Below, in pieces: positions 28,712-40,009 of a stretch of DNA of 64,000 bases. Every line of letters starts with the position of its first letter. Positions within the stretch are counted from its first letter, which is position 1. The DNA comes from Synechococcus sp. CCY 0621 (lineage in GTDB: Bacteria; Cyanobacteriota; Cyanobacteriia; PCC-6307; Cyanobiaceae), in the NCBI RefSeq assembly GCF_019038465.1, contig NZ_JAFKRH010000042.1, positions 41,720 through 105,719 of the forward strand. Reading direction: 5' to 3'. Under the pieces are notes generated by a model, which worked only from the letters and a program-made list of their open reading frames with translations, searched no databases and was not told the origin of the DNA. Made by a program: the position numbers and the translations under genes.

Positions 28712-29768
28712 GCTTCTCCTCGTCGATGATGGTGCGACCCACCAGCTGACCATCCTTCAGCAGCTGGCTCAACCGCCAGCGGCGGCGGCCGTCGGGGCTG
28801 CAGCTGATGATCTCGTGGATGTCGGGATCACCTGAATCCCGGGCGTGCATCACCAGCAGGCTGCCGGCGGCCGGCTGCTCGCCCGGCAGGTCCATCGCCC
28901 AGCCCTGGTAGCGGTCGCTGGCGAACCACACCCGGCCGGAATGGATCTCGCCATGGGCCTCGAAGCGGCGCAGCGGGGCGTCCTCCGGACCATGGAGGTT
29001 GCTCTGGTGGTAACGCCAGCGGCCTCCCTCCTGGAACACCCGGATGGTGATCGTGCTTGGGAAGCTCTCGAGCAGCCCTCCCGCGGCGTCGTAACGCCGG
29101 AAGCGGCCCCGCCAGACGCCCTGTTGCTCCACCAGGGCGGGCAGATCGTCCCCGATGGGACCCTCCACCCGATCGAACAGCAGCCAGCTGAAGCCGTCGA
29201 CCTCGCCCCGCACCGAGCCATCGGCCAACCGCAGGCTGCGGTCCCGGTACCAGAGCTGGTCGGGATGGAGGAGCATTTCGAACTCGGCGCAGACCTCGCC
29301 GTCCTCAGGATGGCGGTAGCGGCAGGCCCCGGGATCCATGCGGGCGCGGAAGCGGTCGAAGGCCGGCTCCGCCTCGAAGAACAGGTCGCAACCCGGATGG
29401 CGGTCGAAGGCCTCCGGTCCCAGGGTCTGGACCTGGGCTGCCGCCAGCACCGGGCGGTCGTAGGTGGGCCCGCCCCGGAAGAACAGCTGCTCGGCCCGGA
29501 CGCTGCCGCGCTGCGGATCCAGCCCGAGCACCACCACCCGCTGGCGGTGGGCCAGCTGCGGGGCGCTGGCGCGGAACTCCTGCAAGTAGAGCACCAGCGC
29601 GCCGAGTTGGGGGGCCTGCAGCCGCTCCACCTCCATGGTGCGCAGCTCGCGGGTGAGCTCGGGCGCCTCCGGACCGCCCCTGGCCACCGTGGCGGCCACC
29701 TGGCGCCGGTTGTGGAACGACCCCTGCCAGCGGCAGGCGATCGTCTCGAGCTGGGCAGCGGCGTCCAT
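28698..29768 (-). CDS. CpcT/CpeT-like chromophore lyase domain protein with extra C-terminal domain
   Basis: A 356-residue soluble protein from ATG 29768. Residues about 1-195 follow the CpcT/CpeT lyase layout: WQGSFHNRRQV, LGALVLYLQEF, a LGPEAFDRHPGCDLFFE stretch aligned with the LPGC region, CRYRHPEDGEVCAEFEM, and LWYRDRSLRLADGSVRGEVD with the conserved R/D cluster. CpcT and CpeT attach phycobilins to phycobiliprotein beta subunits. The remaining 150 residues look like a beta-rich, DUF3598/lipocalin-like domain, making it longer than plain CpcT (about 200). No phycobiliprotein gene is nearby. I am fairly sure of the N-terminal relation and unsure of the activity. Confidence 0.6.
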   Translation of the reverse strand: MDAAAQLETIACRWQGSFHNRRQVAATVARGGPEAPELTRELRTMEVERLQAPQLGALVLYLQEFRASAPQLAHRQRVVVLGLDPQRGSVRAEQLFFRGGPTYDRPVLAAAQVQTLGPEAFDRHPGCDLFFEAEPAFDRFRARMDPGACRYRHPEDGEVCAEFEMLLHPDQLWYRDRSLRLADGSVRGEVDGFSWLLFDRVEGPIGDDLPALVEQQGVWRGRFRRYDAAGGLLESFPSTITIRVFQEGGRWRYHQSNLHGPEDAPLRRFEAHGEIHSGRVWFASDRYQGWAMDLPGEQPAAGSLLVMHARDSGDPDIHEIISCSPDGRRRWRLSQLLKDGQLVGRTIIDEEKLTGT

Positions 29769-29776
29769 GGCTGGTC

Positions 29777-30526
29777 TCAGGTGCCGCGGGACGCCAGCAC
29801 CGCGCTGGCGATCGTGAGATCGAAGCGGGTGGTGAGCTTGATGTTGGACGGCGGCGCCTCCAGCACCCGCACCGGCAGCCCCAGCCGCTCGTAGAGGGCC
29901 GCATCGTCGGTGACGCTCCAGCCCTCACGTTCGGCCCGCCCATGGGCCTGGCGCAACTGGGCCACCCCGAACCCCTGGGGCGTCTGGGCCGCCCAGAGGC
30001 CGCTGCGTTCGGGGGTGGCGGTGATCAGGCCCCGGCCATCCACCTGCTTGATGGTGTCGGTGACGGGGGTGGCGGCGATGATGCCGGCCCCTTCGCCCAT
30101 GGCCTCTGTCAGGGCCGTGGCGCAGCGCTCCAGCAGCTCCGGTTCCGCCAGACAGCGGGCGCCGTCATGGATCAGCACCGCCTCGGCATCGGCCGGCAGG
30201 GCCTCCAGGCCACGGCGCACCGAGTCCTGGCGGGTGTCCCCGCCGACGATCCAGGCCACCGGTTCAGCCAGGGAGCGGCCCGGCGCGGCCGCGGCCAGGA
30301 TCGCTGCGATCGCCGCTTCGTCCTCGGGCCGGCCCATCACCCCGATCCAGCGGATCGCGCCGCAGGCCAGGGCGGCATCGAGGGTCCAGGCCAGGACGGG
30401 GCGGCCGGCCAGGGGCAGCAGCAGCTTGTTGGTGGCGGCGCCCATGCGGCGCCCGCTGCCGGCGGCGGCGATCAGCAAATGCACAAGCGATGGGCCGCCC
30501 GGGCGGAACACTGGAATCCCCTCCAT
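29777..30526 (-). CDS. ispD: 2-C-methyl-D-erythritol 4-phosphate cytidylyltransferase
   Basis: 249 residues from ATG 30526; an internal GTG at 30484 gives the usual start [15 protein letters not shown] and is equally possible. [10 protein letters not shown] is the CTP-binding loop, [15 protein letters not shown] (about 130) carries the conserved Asp-Arg pair, and [16 protein letters not shown] and SVTDDAAL follow. It makes CDP-ME in the MEP pathway to isoprenoids, which also supply the UbiA substrate. Divergent from the GT9 gene, with only 37 bp between the longest starts; 8 bp after its stop lies the CpcT/CpeT-like start. Confidence 0.94.
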   Translation of the reverse strand: MEGIPVFRPGGPSLVHLLIAAAGSGRRMGAATNKLLLPLAGRPVLAWTLDAALACGAIRWIGVMGRPEDEAAIAAILAAAAPGRSLAEPVAWIVGGDTRQDSVRRGLEALPADAEAVLIHDGARCLAEPELLERCATALTEAMGEGAGIIAATPVTDTIKQVDGRGLITATPERSGLWAAQTPQGFGVAQLRQAHGRAEREGWSVTDDAALYERLGLPVRVLEAPPSNIKLTTRFDLTIASAVLASRGT

Positions 30527-30563
30527 ACAATCAGGCCGCCAGGCCCGCCCGACCCAACGCCCG

Positions 30564-31406
30564 ATGCGCGCACTGTTTCTGATCCCGGGCGATGGCGCCA
30601 ACCAGTTGCAGGCCCTTCCCGCCGTGGCGGCCACCGCCGAGCAACTCCAGTTCCAGATTCAGGTGGCCTGCCATCCGTCGCTGATGGCGCTCTGGAAACT
30701 GTTGCCGGCCGTGGAGAAGGTCATCCCCTTCAACTTCGGCGACGCCACCCTGGCAGACTGGGCCAACCTGCTCGGATGCGTGCGGGAGCCCGATTTTCAG
30801 GCCTGCATCAACCTGGCCAGCGGCCGCCAGGTGGATCTGATGCTCTCGATGAGCCACATCCCCAACCGCATGGCCGCCGGGGGCTTCTCCGCCACCGAGA
30901 CCGTGCAGGTGCCCCAGGGTCTCTGGCCCGCCCAGGCCCTGGAGGCCTACCTGCGGCCGATCGGGGTGAGTCTCGATGCCGCCGCCTTCCGCCTCAGCCT
31001 GCCGAAGGCCGCCCTCGATGAAGCGGTCGCCACGCTGCCCGCCGGCGACGGGCCGATGCTGCTCCTGGCCCCCTCCGCCAGCCCGGACGACTGGCCGCCT
31101 GCGGCCTGGCAGGAGCTGCCCGGACGCATCACCGCCACCCTCCCTGGCCTGCGCTCCCTGCAGGTGCCGCCGGCCGCTTCGGCCCACCTGCCCGACCGGG
31201 CCGCCCTGGTGGCCGCCAGCGACGTGGTGCTGGCCAGCGATGCGGTGACCATCGAGCTGGCCCTGCTCAGCGGCACCCCGGTGGTGGCCCTGGGTCGCAG
31301 CTGTGACAGCCTGCCGGCCCGCAGCGGAGTACAAGGGCTGGGTTCCCCCGGCCACCTGCGTGACCTCCCCTCCAGCGACGTGCTCAAGGCCCTTGGCCTT
31401 GGCTGA
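30564..31406 (+). CDS. glycosyltransferase family 9 (heptosyltransferase-like)
   Basis: A 280-residue protein from ATG 30564, shorter than classical WaaC/WaaF (about 320-350). It starts [20 protein letters not shown], the GT9 N-terminus. [20 protein letters not shown] corresponds to the donor-binding region where the family has a W-P-x-E segment, and [21 protein letters not shown] to the C-terminal D-S/T-x-x-H-like region, but the usual His is Thr here. It probably transfers a sugar to LPS or another glycan; the specific substrate is open. The potassium-channel gene starts 9 bp downstream. Confidence 0.75.
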   Translation: MRALFLIPGDGANQLQALPAVAATAEQLQFQIQVACHPSLMALWKLLPAVEKVIPFNFGDATLADWANLLGCVREPDFQACINLASGRQVDLMLSMSHIPNRMAAGGFSATETVQVPQGLWPAQALEAYLRPIGVSLDAAAFRLSLPKAALDEAVATLPAGDGPMLLLAPSASPDDWPPAAWQELPGRITATLPGLRSLQVPPAASAHLPDRAALVAASDVVLASDAVTIELALLSGTPVVALGRSCDSLPARSGVQGLGSPGHLRDLPSSDVLKALGLG

Positions 31407-31415
31407 GCGGCGCCC

Positions 31416-33333
<1,918 letters not shown>

Positions 33334-33585
33334 CGACGGGTCACCGTGCCGCAACAGGACTTCGCCAGGCCTTGGCCAAGCCTGAACCTGGAGCAGCGCT
33401 GACAAGCTTTGCCCGGGCAGACCATCCACTGGTTAAAACATCAATTCGCGCAGTTGCCAAAAACCTTCTCCAGAACCCCTGCAGAGATTCATTGTGGCGG
33501 CAACCCCATTGGTGCTGGCAGCTCCAGTGGGAACTGCAGCCATCCGTGAAGGAAGGGGAAATCTAATCCTGGAGTCACCCCTGAA

Positions 33586-34975
33586 TCAGTTTCGGGCTAC
33601 AGACGGGATGGCTCTGCGCTGAAAACGATGGCTTGTCAGCAACATCATCAGAGCTCCAGCGTAGAATGGAATAAACAAGAACTCTATCGCAAGCTCGCTG
33701 AATGCGCTGATTGCCGCATAGTTGTTGAGACCATTATAATGCAAATGTGGGAATAGGATCGAGATCATTGACGCTGCGACAAGAATCCATACAAGAGCGT
33801 ATTGGCGTGGATTCAAGGTAGCGCGGCGATCCACCATGCTGAGCAGGAGGAACAAACCAGGAAGCATATAGATATGCTTGTAATCATAGGAGATTGTCAA
33901 TATGTAGCATCCCAGCCACGTCCAGCTGGTGATCAGGAAGAAGGTCTGCGAAAATCGATCGAAAAAGCCATCACCGAGTTCCTGAAAGTGATGCTGTAGA
34001 ACCAAATGCAATCTCAGCCTAACTGCGAGAACTGCACCGACCACAAGCGCGAGCAGCTTCGAAATGGTCAATCCTCGTATCACCCAGCGCGCAGAACCAA
34101 CACCAATCTGCTGTATAAGAGAGACGTTAATATAGCCGATCGCTTTCAGCCCGAAGCTATTCATGCCCCCCCTCACCATTCGGCATAGGCGAGGCAAACA
34201 TCCAAGGCAGTGACAGGGCAAGTCCGACCACGCAACCCAAAAGAACCGCCGCCTTCACCGCTCGACTTACCCTCCAGCCGTGGCTCTTGGCAACCTGCCC
34301 AAACGCGAGCCAACCAACAAAGCCGGCCGCTGGATAAAGCTTGAGAGAAACGACAAGCAAGGACAACAAAGCGGAAGGAAGCCATGAGGCATGGTTCTTC
34401 ATGCAGATGCAGGCCGTTGTGGCAGTGAGCAACAGGAATATTAGACTATCGATATTACCTCGTTCGAGCACAAGTTGCACAGGGAAGCTCACCAGAATTA
34501 TGGATAACCAAAGCGGCCATGCCCTGGCTGACCGGAGAAAGATTTTGGAGACACCCAGGAGAACGATGACAAACGCAACTCCGCTGAAAACCGCCAACGC
34601 TGCGCTCTGTCGAGAAGGAAACTGCAGCCAGCGGAGCAACCAAGTCGCCATTGGCGGATAGCCACTGTCTGGGTAACCACCACCATGCGTGCCGTACCCA
34701 TAGGTTGCACAGCTTGCAGCAGCAGACTGATAAATAGTCTGAAGTTTAGTTCCACATTCTCCAATCACCGTAATCCATTTCAAGTCTGCGAAAGCAGGTT
34801 GCATCCGCATCTCTCTAAGAATCAAAAACGATTCTTTTGGATGATCACCATCTATCGCGTATCCGATCAAGGATGATCCCAGATACCACAGACACCCAAC
34901 CAAGAGACCATAGGCAGCAATCGAGGGCAGCTTGCTGCAAAGTCTGCTCTGTGGGCTCACTCGGCGTAGCGGCAT
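33586..34975 (-). pseudogene. GT87-type membrane glycosyltransferase interrupted by a +1 frameshift in a G7 run
   Basis: Two overlapping frames make one protein. The upstream frame (34975-34157, 272 residues) has several membrane helices plus LERGNIDSLIFLLL and SLKLYPAAGFVGWLAF, marks of the DUF2029/GT87 polyprenol-dependent mannosyltransferase-like family. It stops 9 codons after the G run. The other frame continues from MNSFGLKAIGYINVSLIQQ and contains ISYDYKHIYMLPGLFLLLSM, the family's C-terminal part. Deleting one G from the run at 34166-34172 fuses them into a 462-residue protein of normal family length. It may be a dead gene, a phase-variable one, or a sequencing error. AT-richer than the flanks. 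Confidence 0.75.
34166..34172 (-). repeat. homopolymeric G7 tract at the frameshift
   Basis: Seven consecutive G on the coding (minus) strand (C on plus) at the point where the two halves of the GT87-type gene change frame. Six G would restore the reading frame. Such runs are slippage-prone in replication and transcription and error-prone in sequencing. Confidence 0.8.
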
Positions 34976-35568
34976 TGCCGATGTTTGATGAGTTTCTACG
35001 ATAGCCTTGTGGACCTATTGTGCAAACCGACCGAAATGGTCCATATTTCTTCGTGGTGCCCTGTCTTTCAGTCTGACTGTTCCTGTGAGGGGAGAGAGGC
35101 ACTAGGTGTGCTTTGCCACCAGATTGAATGGCTCAGTCAGCTCACTGATCACCGGAACCAATCAACATCTGCCCACAAGTGTCAGAGGATACCGGAAGTG
35201 GTGCTTCCAGACCAAGCTTCCGCGTCAATCAGCCGCCTACCCACCAGGCACACGAGCCCTGGAAGGCAGCCGCTAAGGCGGTCGCCTGCTGGCGGCTCAA
35301 GAAGCATGCGAACGGATGAAGGGGACTGCCAGAGTTGCCGCGTGCAATGAACGGCTAAGCTCAATGGCAAAATGCCCAAACAGCCTGTATAAAGCCAAGA
35401 CAAACACGGATGTCAACATGCTGCCCCTGCCCGAGAGCCTGCCCGGCTCAAGCGTCCGGAATCATACGGTGGTCTTGACCTACGTGATTACTTCTTCCCA
35501 GGTTAACATTATACGCAATAAGCTCGCAGGTCCACAACAGTTGGCTTCGTAAATATACACTCCTCTTC
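34976..35568. other. 593-bp non-coding stretch inside the glycan island
   Basis: Between the broken GT87 gene and the SDR gene I see no convincing gene. Open frames here (up to about 120 codons) have no recognisable motif and conflict with each other. A short frame around 35242-35314 reads HQAHEPWKAAAKAV, gene-like but without a start or family. No terminal inverted repeats or transposase motif could be identified. Near the end, TTGACC (35475-35480) is followed by an AT-rich patch, a possible but poorly spaced promoter for the SDR gene. It may be decayed sequence. Confidence 0.5.
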
Positions 35569-36621
35569 ATGACATCGTCTTCGGTAAGTGCTCCAGTTTA
35601 CTCAAAGTCTTCGGATCAGGTTGCTGAGTTGACTTCAACCGATGAACTCTGGTCCAGCAAGCGCATCCTCATCACCGGTGGCGCTGGATTCATCGGATCC
35701 ACTCTCGCACTTCGTCTTGCAGACCTCGGGGCTCAGGTAACGGTGATCGACAGCCTGGTTCCTGAATATGGCGGGAACCTCTTCAACCTGAGGGACTGCG
35801 AAGATCGCATCCGCATCAACTACTCCGATATTCGCGATACCTTCTCCCTAAAGCCATTACTGACGGACGTCGACATTCTCTTCAATCTTGCAGGGCAGAC
35901 CAGTCATATGGACTCGATGAGCGAACCACATACCGATCTCAACATCAACTGTGGCGCCCAACTGAATCTTCTCGAAACCTGTCGACGCCTCAACCCCACC
36001 ATCCGCATCGTGTTTGCCAGCACGCGGCAAATCTATGGCAAGCCCCACTACCTGCCAGTAGACGAAGACCATCCGATTTCCCCAGTCGACATCAATGGCA
36101 TACACAAATATGCTGCTGAGCAGTATTATGGCCTCTATCACAGTCTTTACGGAATTCGATCCTGCATCCTCCGGCTCACCAATACCATCGGGCCTCGGAT
36201 GCGCATCAAGGATGCTCGACAGACCTTCGTAGGAATCTGGATCCGCCGCCTCCTGGAGGACGATCCGATTGAGGTCTGGGGCGGCGAACAGCTCAGGGAC
36301 TTCAATGATGTCGAAGATGTGGTCGACGCCCTGCTCACCGCAGCCTGGAACGAGAGCAGCTACGGGCAGGTCTTCAACCTGGGCAGTGTGCAGAGAATCA
36401 GCCTGCGGGAGTTAGCCGAGCTGATGATCAGCCTCCATGGCGCCGGCGACTTGGTGATCAAGGACTATCCAGAGGAGCGCCGCAAGATCGACATCGGTGA
36501 CTACTACTCCAGCCATGATAAGTTCAGTGCCATTACGGGCTGGAGACCTAGGATCCCTCTCGACCAGACACTGGAGCGCACCCTCGCCTTCTACCAGTCG
36601 CATCGGCCTCACTATCTCTGA
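35569..36621 (+). CDS. NAD-dependent epimerase/dehydratase (extended SDR), catalytic Tyr position is Asn
   Basis: A 350-residue protein from ATG 35569. The NAD motif is GGAGFIG (37-43), then LFNLAGQTSHMDSMSEP and VFASTRQIYGKP. Where extended SDRs have YxxxK this protein reads NGIHK (176-180): the Lys is kept but Tyr is Asn. The surroundings (SPVDINGIHKYAAEQYYGLY, then LRLTNTIGPRMRIKDARQTF and EVWGGEQLRDFNDVEDVVDA) resemble a surface-sugar SDR group in which an NGxxK motif recurs, as I remember it. It probably epimerises or dehydrates a nucleotide sugar. First of five co-directional island genes. Confidence 0.85.
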   Translation: MTSSSVSAPVYSKSSDQVAELTSTDELWSSKRILITGGAGFIGSTLALRLADLGAQVTVIDSLVPEYGGNLFNLRDCEDRIRINYSDIRDTFSLKPLLTDVDILFNLAGQTSHMDSMSEPHTDLNINCGAQLNLLETCRRLNPTIRIVFASTRQIYGKPHYLPVDEDHPISPVDINGIHKYAAEQYYGLYHSLYGIRSCILRLTNTIGPRMRIKDARQTFVGIWIRRLLEDDPIEVWGGEQLRDFNDVEDVVDALLTAAWNESSYGQVFNLGSVQRISLRELAELMISLHGAGDLVIKDYPEERRKIDIGDYYSSHDKFSAITGWRPRIPLDQTLERTLAFYQSHRPHYL

Positions 36622-36646
36622 TCGGATCTCCTCCACGCTCCTGTCC

Positions 36647-37834
36647 ATGGACTCAGTTGCAAGCATGACCCTGCGGGAACGCTGTAATTTCCCGCTGTTG
36701 GACTGCCGGCACTACCGCCAGGCCATCAATGACGCAGTCGAGAAGGTCGTTGATTCTGGGCAGACGATCCTTTCGGACGGCGTGCGCGGCTTCGAGGAAG
36801 ACTTCGCCGCATGGCTCGGCGGCGGACTCTCGGCCGAGCACTGCCTGGGTGTGGGCAATGGCACCGATGCCCTAGAGCTGGCGATGCGCTGCGCCGGAGT
36901 GGAGCCAGGCGAAGGTGTGATCGTTCCCTCGTTCACCGCCTATGCCACCGTGGCGGCGATCCTGCGAGTCGGAGCTCACCCCATTTTCGTCGACGTTGAA
37001 CCAGGACGACCGGTGCTTAGTTTGATGGAGGTGGAACGCCGGGTAGCGGAGAAGGAGACATCCCCCAGGATCCGAGCCGTCATTGCGGTGCATCTGTATG
37101 GAGAAGCCTGCGATTTGCACTCCCTGCGCGAACTCTGTAACCGCCACTCCCTTGCCCTCATTGAGGATTGCGCGCAGGCCACAGGAACGATGTATGCAGG
37201 ACACTCGATCGGCACTTGGGGGGATTTCGCCGCCTTCAGTTTTTACCCCACGAAGAATCTGGCCGCCCTAGGCGATGGGGGCATGCTTGTGATCGGCAAG
37301 CAGGCGGAGGCATCTCTTCTGGCAAAGGCCCGACGCATGCGGCTCTACGGTTGGAACGATCGGAGAGAAGCCGTGCAATTTGGTGCGAATAGCCGCCTGG
37401 ATGAGGTGCAGGCATGGATTCTCAGTGGCAAACTCGCGGATTTGGACGAAAAGATCAAAGCCAGAAGAAGACTCGCACAGAAGTATCGAGAACATCTTTC
37501 TTCCTGGGTTGGCGAGATGGGCATCACCCTTCCTGAGGAGGGGATGAACTGGTCACACAGCTATCACCTTTACGTGATCACCGTTGACCCAGCGAAGCGG
37601 CAGGAGATTCTGGCCAAGGGCGCTTCCGCTGGTATTCCCTATGCGGTTCATTACCCGCTTGCCTGCCACCAACATTCCTACATCGCTCAACAGCCTGGAG
37701 GTCTGCAACATCCTCTGCCCCACAGCGAACGCTTGGCCGACAGTGTTCTTTCTCTACCTTTGAACCCCTACCTCACGGACGAAGATGTCCATACGGTGAG
37801 CAGGCATCTGCATTCCGTCCTTGCAGACCTGTAA
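36647..37834 (+). CDS. DegT/DnrJ/EryC1/StrS sugar aminotransferase
   Basis: A 395-residue PLP enzyme from ATG 36647 (ATG 36665 also possible). FPLLDCRHYRQAI opens the fold; LGVGNGTDALELAMRCAGV binds cofactor phosphate, IEDCAQATGTMYAGHSIGT carries the Asp that holds the pyridine ring, and AAFSFYPTKNLAALGDGG contains the Schiff-base Lys. RMRLYGWNDRREAVQFGANS and RLDEVQAWIL are standard for the family. It aminates a keto-sugar nucleotide (3- or 4-keto), consistent with the SDR 25 bp upstream and the GT2 6 bp downstream. Confidence 0.92.
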   Translation: MDSVASMTLRERCNFPLLDCRHYRQAINDAVEKVVDSGQTILSDGVRGFEEDFAAWLGGGLSAEHCLGVGNGTDALELAMRCAGVEPGEGVIVPSFTAYATVAAILRVGAHPIFVDVEPGRPVLSLMEVERRVAEKETSPRIRAVIAVHLYGEACDLHSLRELCNRHSLALIEDCAQATGTMYAGHSIGTWGDFAAFSFYPTKNLAALGDGGMLVIGKQAEASLLAKARRMRLYGWNDRREAVQFGANSRLDEVQAWILSGKLADLDEKIKARRRLAQKYREHLSSWVGEMGITLPEEGMNWSHSYHLYVITVDPAKRQEILAKGASAGIPYAVHYPLACHQHSYIAQQPGGLQHPLPHSERLADSVLSLPLNPYLTDEDVHTVSRHLHSVLADL

Positions 37835-37840
37835 GTTGCG

Positions 37841-38830
37841 ATGACAACACCTCCCCGCATCGCCTTAAGCCTGATCATTCCAATTTACAGGAGCGCCTCC
37901 ATCATTGAGCGCCTGGTTACGCGCCTTGAGGCGCTTGATTTTGCGCAACCATGGCAGGTCATCTTCGTCGATGATGGTAGTCCGGATCAGAGCTATACCC
38001 TGCTCAGGCACAGACTTAGTTCGTCACCTCTAGCAGCCCTGGTCGTACGTCACACCCGCAACTTCGGCGAACATCAAGCGGTCCTCACCGGCTATCGTCA
38101 TGCCGAGGGAGAGTATTTCATCAACATTGACGATGATCTGCAGAATCCTCCTGAAGAAGCTCTTCGCTTGCTAGAACATGCACGCGCGAATGAACTTGAC
38201 GTTGTCTACGGCAACTATATCGTCAAGAAGCACAATCTATTCCGCAATGCTGGCAGCAGCTTCGCTAATCTTACCGCCCGCCTGCTGCTTGATCTGCCGG
38301 ACTCTTACTATCTCTCAAGCTTCCGCTGCGTGAGCCGACTGATCGGCAAGAAAGTCGCAGAGAATCATAGTCCCTATGTCTATATTGATGGCCTGCTTTC
38401 CCAATCGACCAATCTGATCGGCAGCCTGGATGTGCGCCATGATTCACGGGATGACGGCACAAGTGGCTACAACCTTCGCCGACTGATTCGACTCTGGCTG
38501 GTGATTCTTACCAGCTTTTCGTTAATGCCGCTTCGCTTTGCCACCCTTGTGGGCCTAGGGACCGCTGCACTTGGTGGGCTGAGTATCCTGTACATCCTCG
38601 TCAGGGCCGCCTTCGGCGCGGTGGAGGTGGTGGGTTGGCCGTCGGTGATCTCCGCAATTCTCTTCTTCGGCGGCATTCAGTGCCTGCTATTGGGTGTGAT
38701 GGGGGAGTACATTGGCCGCGTTTATCTTACGGTGTATGGCAAACCACAGGCCCATATCCGCTCGGTGGAATGGTGCGGCAGTCTCGCAGTGCCTCTGAAT
38801 CGGCAGCCGTCCCGATCCACGGAAGCCTGA
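37841..38830 (+). CDS. polyisoprenyl-phosphate glycosyltransferase, GT2 (DPM1/GtrB-like)
   Basis: A 329-residue protein. The GT-A catalytic part has LSLIIPIYRSASIIERLV (about 10-27), VIFVDDGSPDQSY (about 46-58), RNFGEHQAVLTGYRHA and NIDDDLQNPPEE with the metal-binding Asp residues. Two C-terminal helices (about 225-285, with PSVISAILFFGGIQCLLLGVMGEYIGR split between them) anchor it. GtrB-like enzymes load undecaprenyl phosphate with a sugar for export. The GtrA gene follows with a TGATG overlap, the classical GtrB-GtrA pairing. Confidence 0.92.
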   Translation: MTTPPRIALSLIIPIYRSASIIERLVTRLEALDFAQPWQVIFVDDGSPDQSYTLLRHRLSSSPLAALVVRHTRNFGEHQAVLTGYRHAEGEYFINIDDDLQNPPEEALRLLEHARANELDVVYGNYIVKKHNLFRNAGSSFANLTARLLLDLPDSYYLSSFRCVSRLIGKKVAENHSPYVYIDGLLSQSTNLIGSLDVRHDSRDDGTSGYNLRRLIRLWLVILTSFSLMPLRFATLVGLGTAALGGLSILYILVRAAFGAVEVVGWPSVISAILFFGGIQCLLLGVMGEYIGRVYLTVYGKPQAHIRSVEWCGSLAVPLNRQPSRSTEA

Positions 38831-39291
38831 TGAACCGGGTTCCCCGGATGCGAAAGATCCCCCTTCTTCGCTTCACCGTGGTGCGCTTCGGCATCGTGGC
38901 TTTGCTTGGGGAGGGCCTGTACTTTCTTCTCTACGGCCTGTTCCTGACCCTCACTGGCAGCACCTCTTCCACCCTCGCCATCGCCGGGGGCATCTGCATT
39001 CTCGTCAACGCCTATTCCCACTCCCGGCTCACCTTCCGGGTGCGGTTCAGCAAGCGACTGCTGCTGGGCTACATGCAGATCCAACTGTTCGGGTTCGGTC
39101 TGGCTTTCTTCAGTGGTCTGGCCCTTGAGCAAGCGGGCACCGGCAAGTGGTGGATCGCCCTGGTCACCTATGCACTCTGGAGCACGGCCTCCTTTATTCT
39201 TACCAGGGTGTTGTACAGGACCCAAGGCGACCGGCCAACATCAGATCTTGCCAACCATCCTCAAGATACGGTGAACCCCCATGCAGATTGA
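38830..39291 (+). CDS. GtrA-family membrane protein
   Basis: A 153-residue protein with four hydrophobic segments, from ATG 38830 overlapping the GT2 stop. RFTVVRFGIVALLGEGLYFLL, the loop VNAYSHSRLTFR (about 60-71, matching the family's N-x-x-xxR-x-x-F-R) and the C-terminal ALWSTASFILTRVLYRTQG fit GtrA. It is proposed to flip the polyprenyl-phosphate sugar made by the preceding GT2. The tail overlaps the methyltransferase start by 11 bp. Confidence 0.86.
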   Translation: MNRVPRMRKIPLLRFTVVRFGIVALLGEGLYFLLYGLFLTLTGSTSSTLAIAGGICILVNAYSHSRLTFRVRFSKRLLLGYMQIQLFGFGLAFFSGLALEQAGTGKWWIALVTYALWSTASFILTRVLYRTQGDRPTSDLANHPQDTVNPHAD

Positions 39292-40009
39292 TGAGTACCG
39301 GAAGCTTGCCGAAACGGAAGATGGCATGTGGTATTTCCATGCTCTCAATCAGCGCATGCTTCTTCCCTTACATCCTTGGCGAGGCAAACCGGCTCGCGTT
39401 CTCGACGCCGGTTGTGGGACGGGCGGGCTGATTCGGACCCTCTCCAACCAAGAACCCCAATGGACCATCACCGGGCTCGACTTTTCGCCGATCGCCTGCT
39501 CCCTGGCCCGTGAGAGCACATCAGCCGAGACGGTGGAAGGTTCCATCACGGATCTTCCCTTTCCTGGGGCGAGCTTCGACATCATTACCTGCGCTGATGT
39601 CCTCTCCCAGGTACCGGACGGAGCGATGGCTCTGCAGGAATTCGAGCGCGTTCTGAGGCCGGGCGGTGTTGTGGTGATCAACGTGGCCGCCTATGGCTGG
39701 ATGTGGTCCTACCACGACCAGACTTGCGAAACACACCATCGCTACCGCAGGAGTGAACTGCTGCGCATGGTGCGAGCCTGCGGCCTGCGGCCTCTCCAGG
39801 CAAGTTACGCCAATATGTTTATTTTCCCGCTTATCATTGCCCGCAGAAAACTGTTCCCCCCCAGAGACGCTACAAGCGACGTGCAGACCTATTCGCCTGC
39901 AGTGGAGAGCTTTTGTGGTGCAATGGCTGGGCTGGAGCATGCCTGGCTCCGCCGGGGTGGATCTTTCCCGACCGGTTGCTCAGTCTTCCTGGCCGCTAGC
40001 AAGTCCTGA
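39281..40009 (+). CDS. class I SAM-dependent methyltransferase
   Basis: A 242-residue protein from ATG 39281. VLDAGCGTGGLIRTL (about 40-54) is motif I, ITGLDFSPIACSLARES motif post-I, GSITDLPFPGASFDIITCAD motif II, and EFERVLRPGGVVVINVAAYG motif III. THHRYRRSELLRMVRACGLR resembles methyltransferases in lipid- or sugar-modifying clusters. Position suggests it methylates the island's sugar, lipid carrier or glycan end; the target is unproven. Last gene of the island. Confidence 0.88.
   Translation: MQIDEYRKLAETEDGMWYFHALNQRMLLPLHPWRGKPARVLDAGCGTGGLIRTLSNQEPQWTITGLDFSPIACSLARESTSAETVEGSITDLPFPGASFDIITCADVLSQVPDGAMALQEFERVLRPGGVVVINVAAYGWMWSYHDQTCETHHRYRRSELLRMVRACGLRPLQASYANMFIFPLIIARRKLFPPRDATSDVQTYSPAVESFCGAMAGLEHAWLRRGGSFPTGCSVFLAASKS

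Noticed and set aside
33372..33566. A 64-codon plus-strand frame after fabG
   Set aside because: No recognisable motif, ribosome-binding site or context; probably chance in AT-richer sequence.
34985..35350. A 121-codon plus-strand frame in the island gap
   Set aside because: Composition rich in Ser, Cys and His without motif; conflicts with frames on the other strand and could not be tied to any family.
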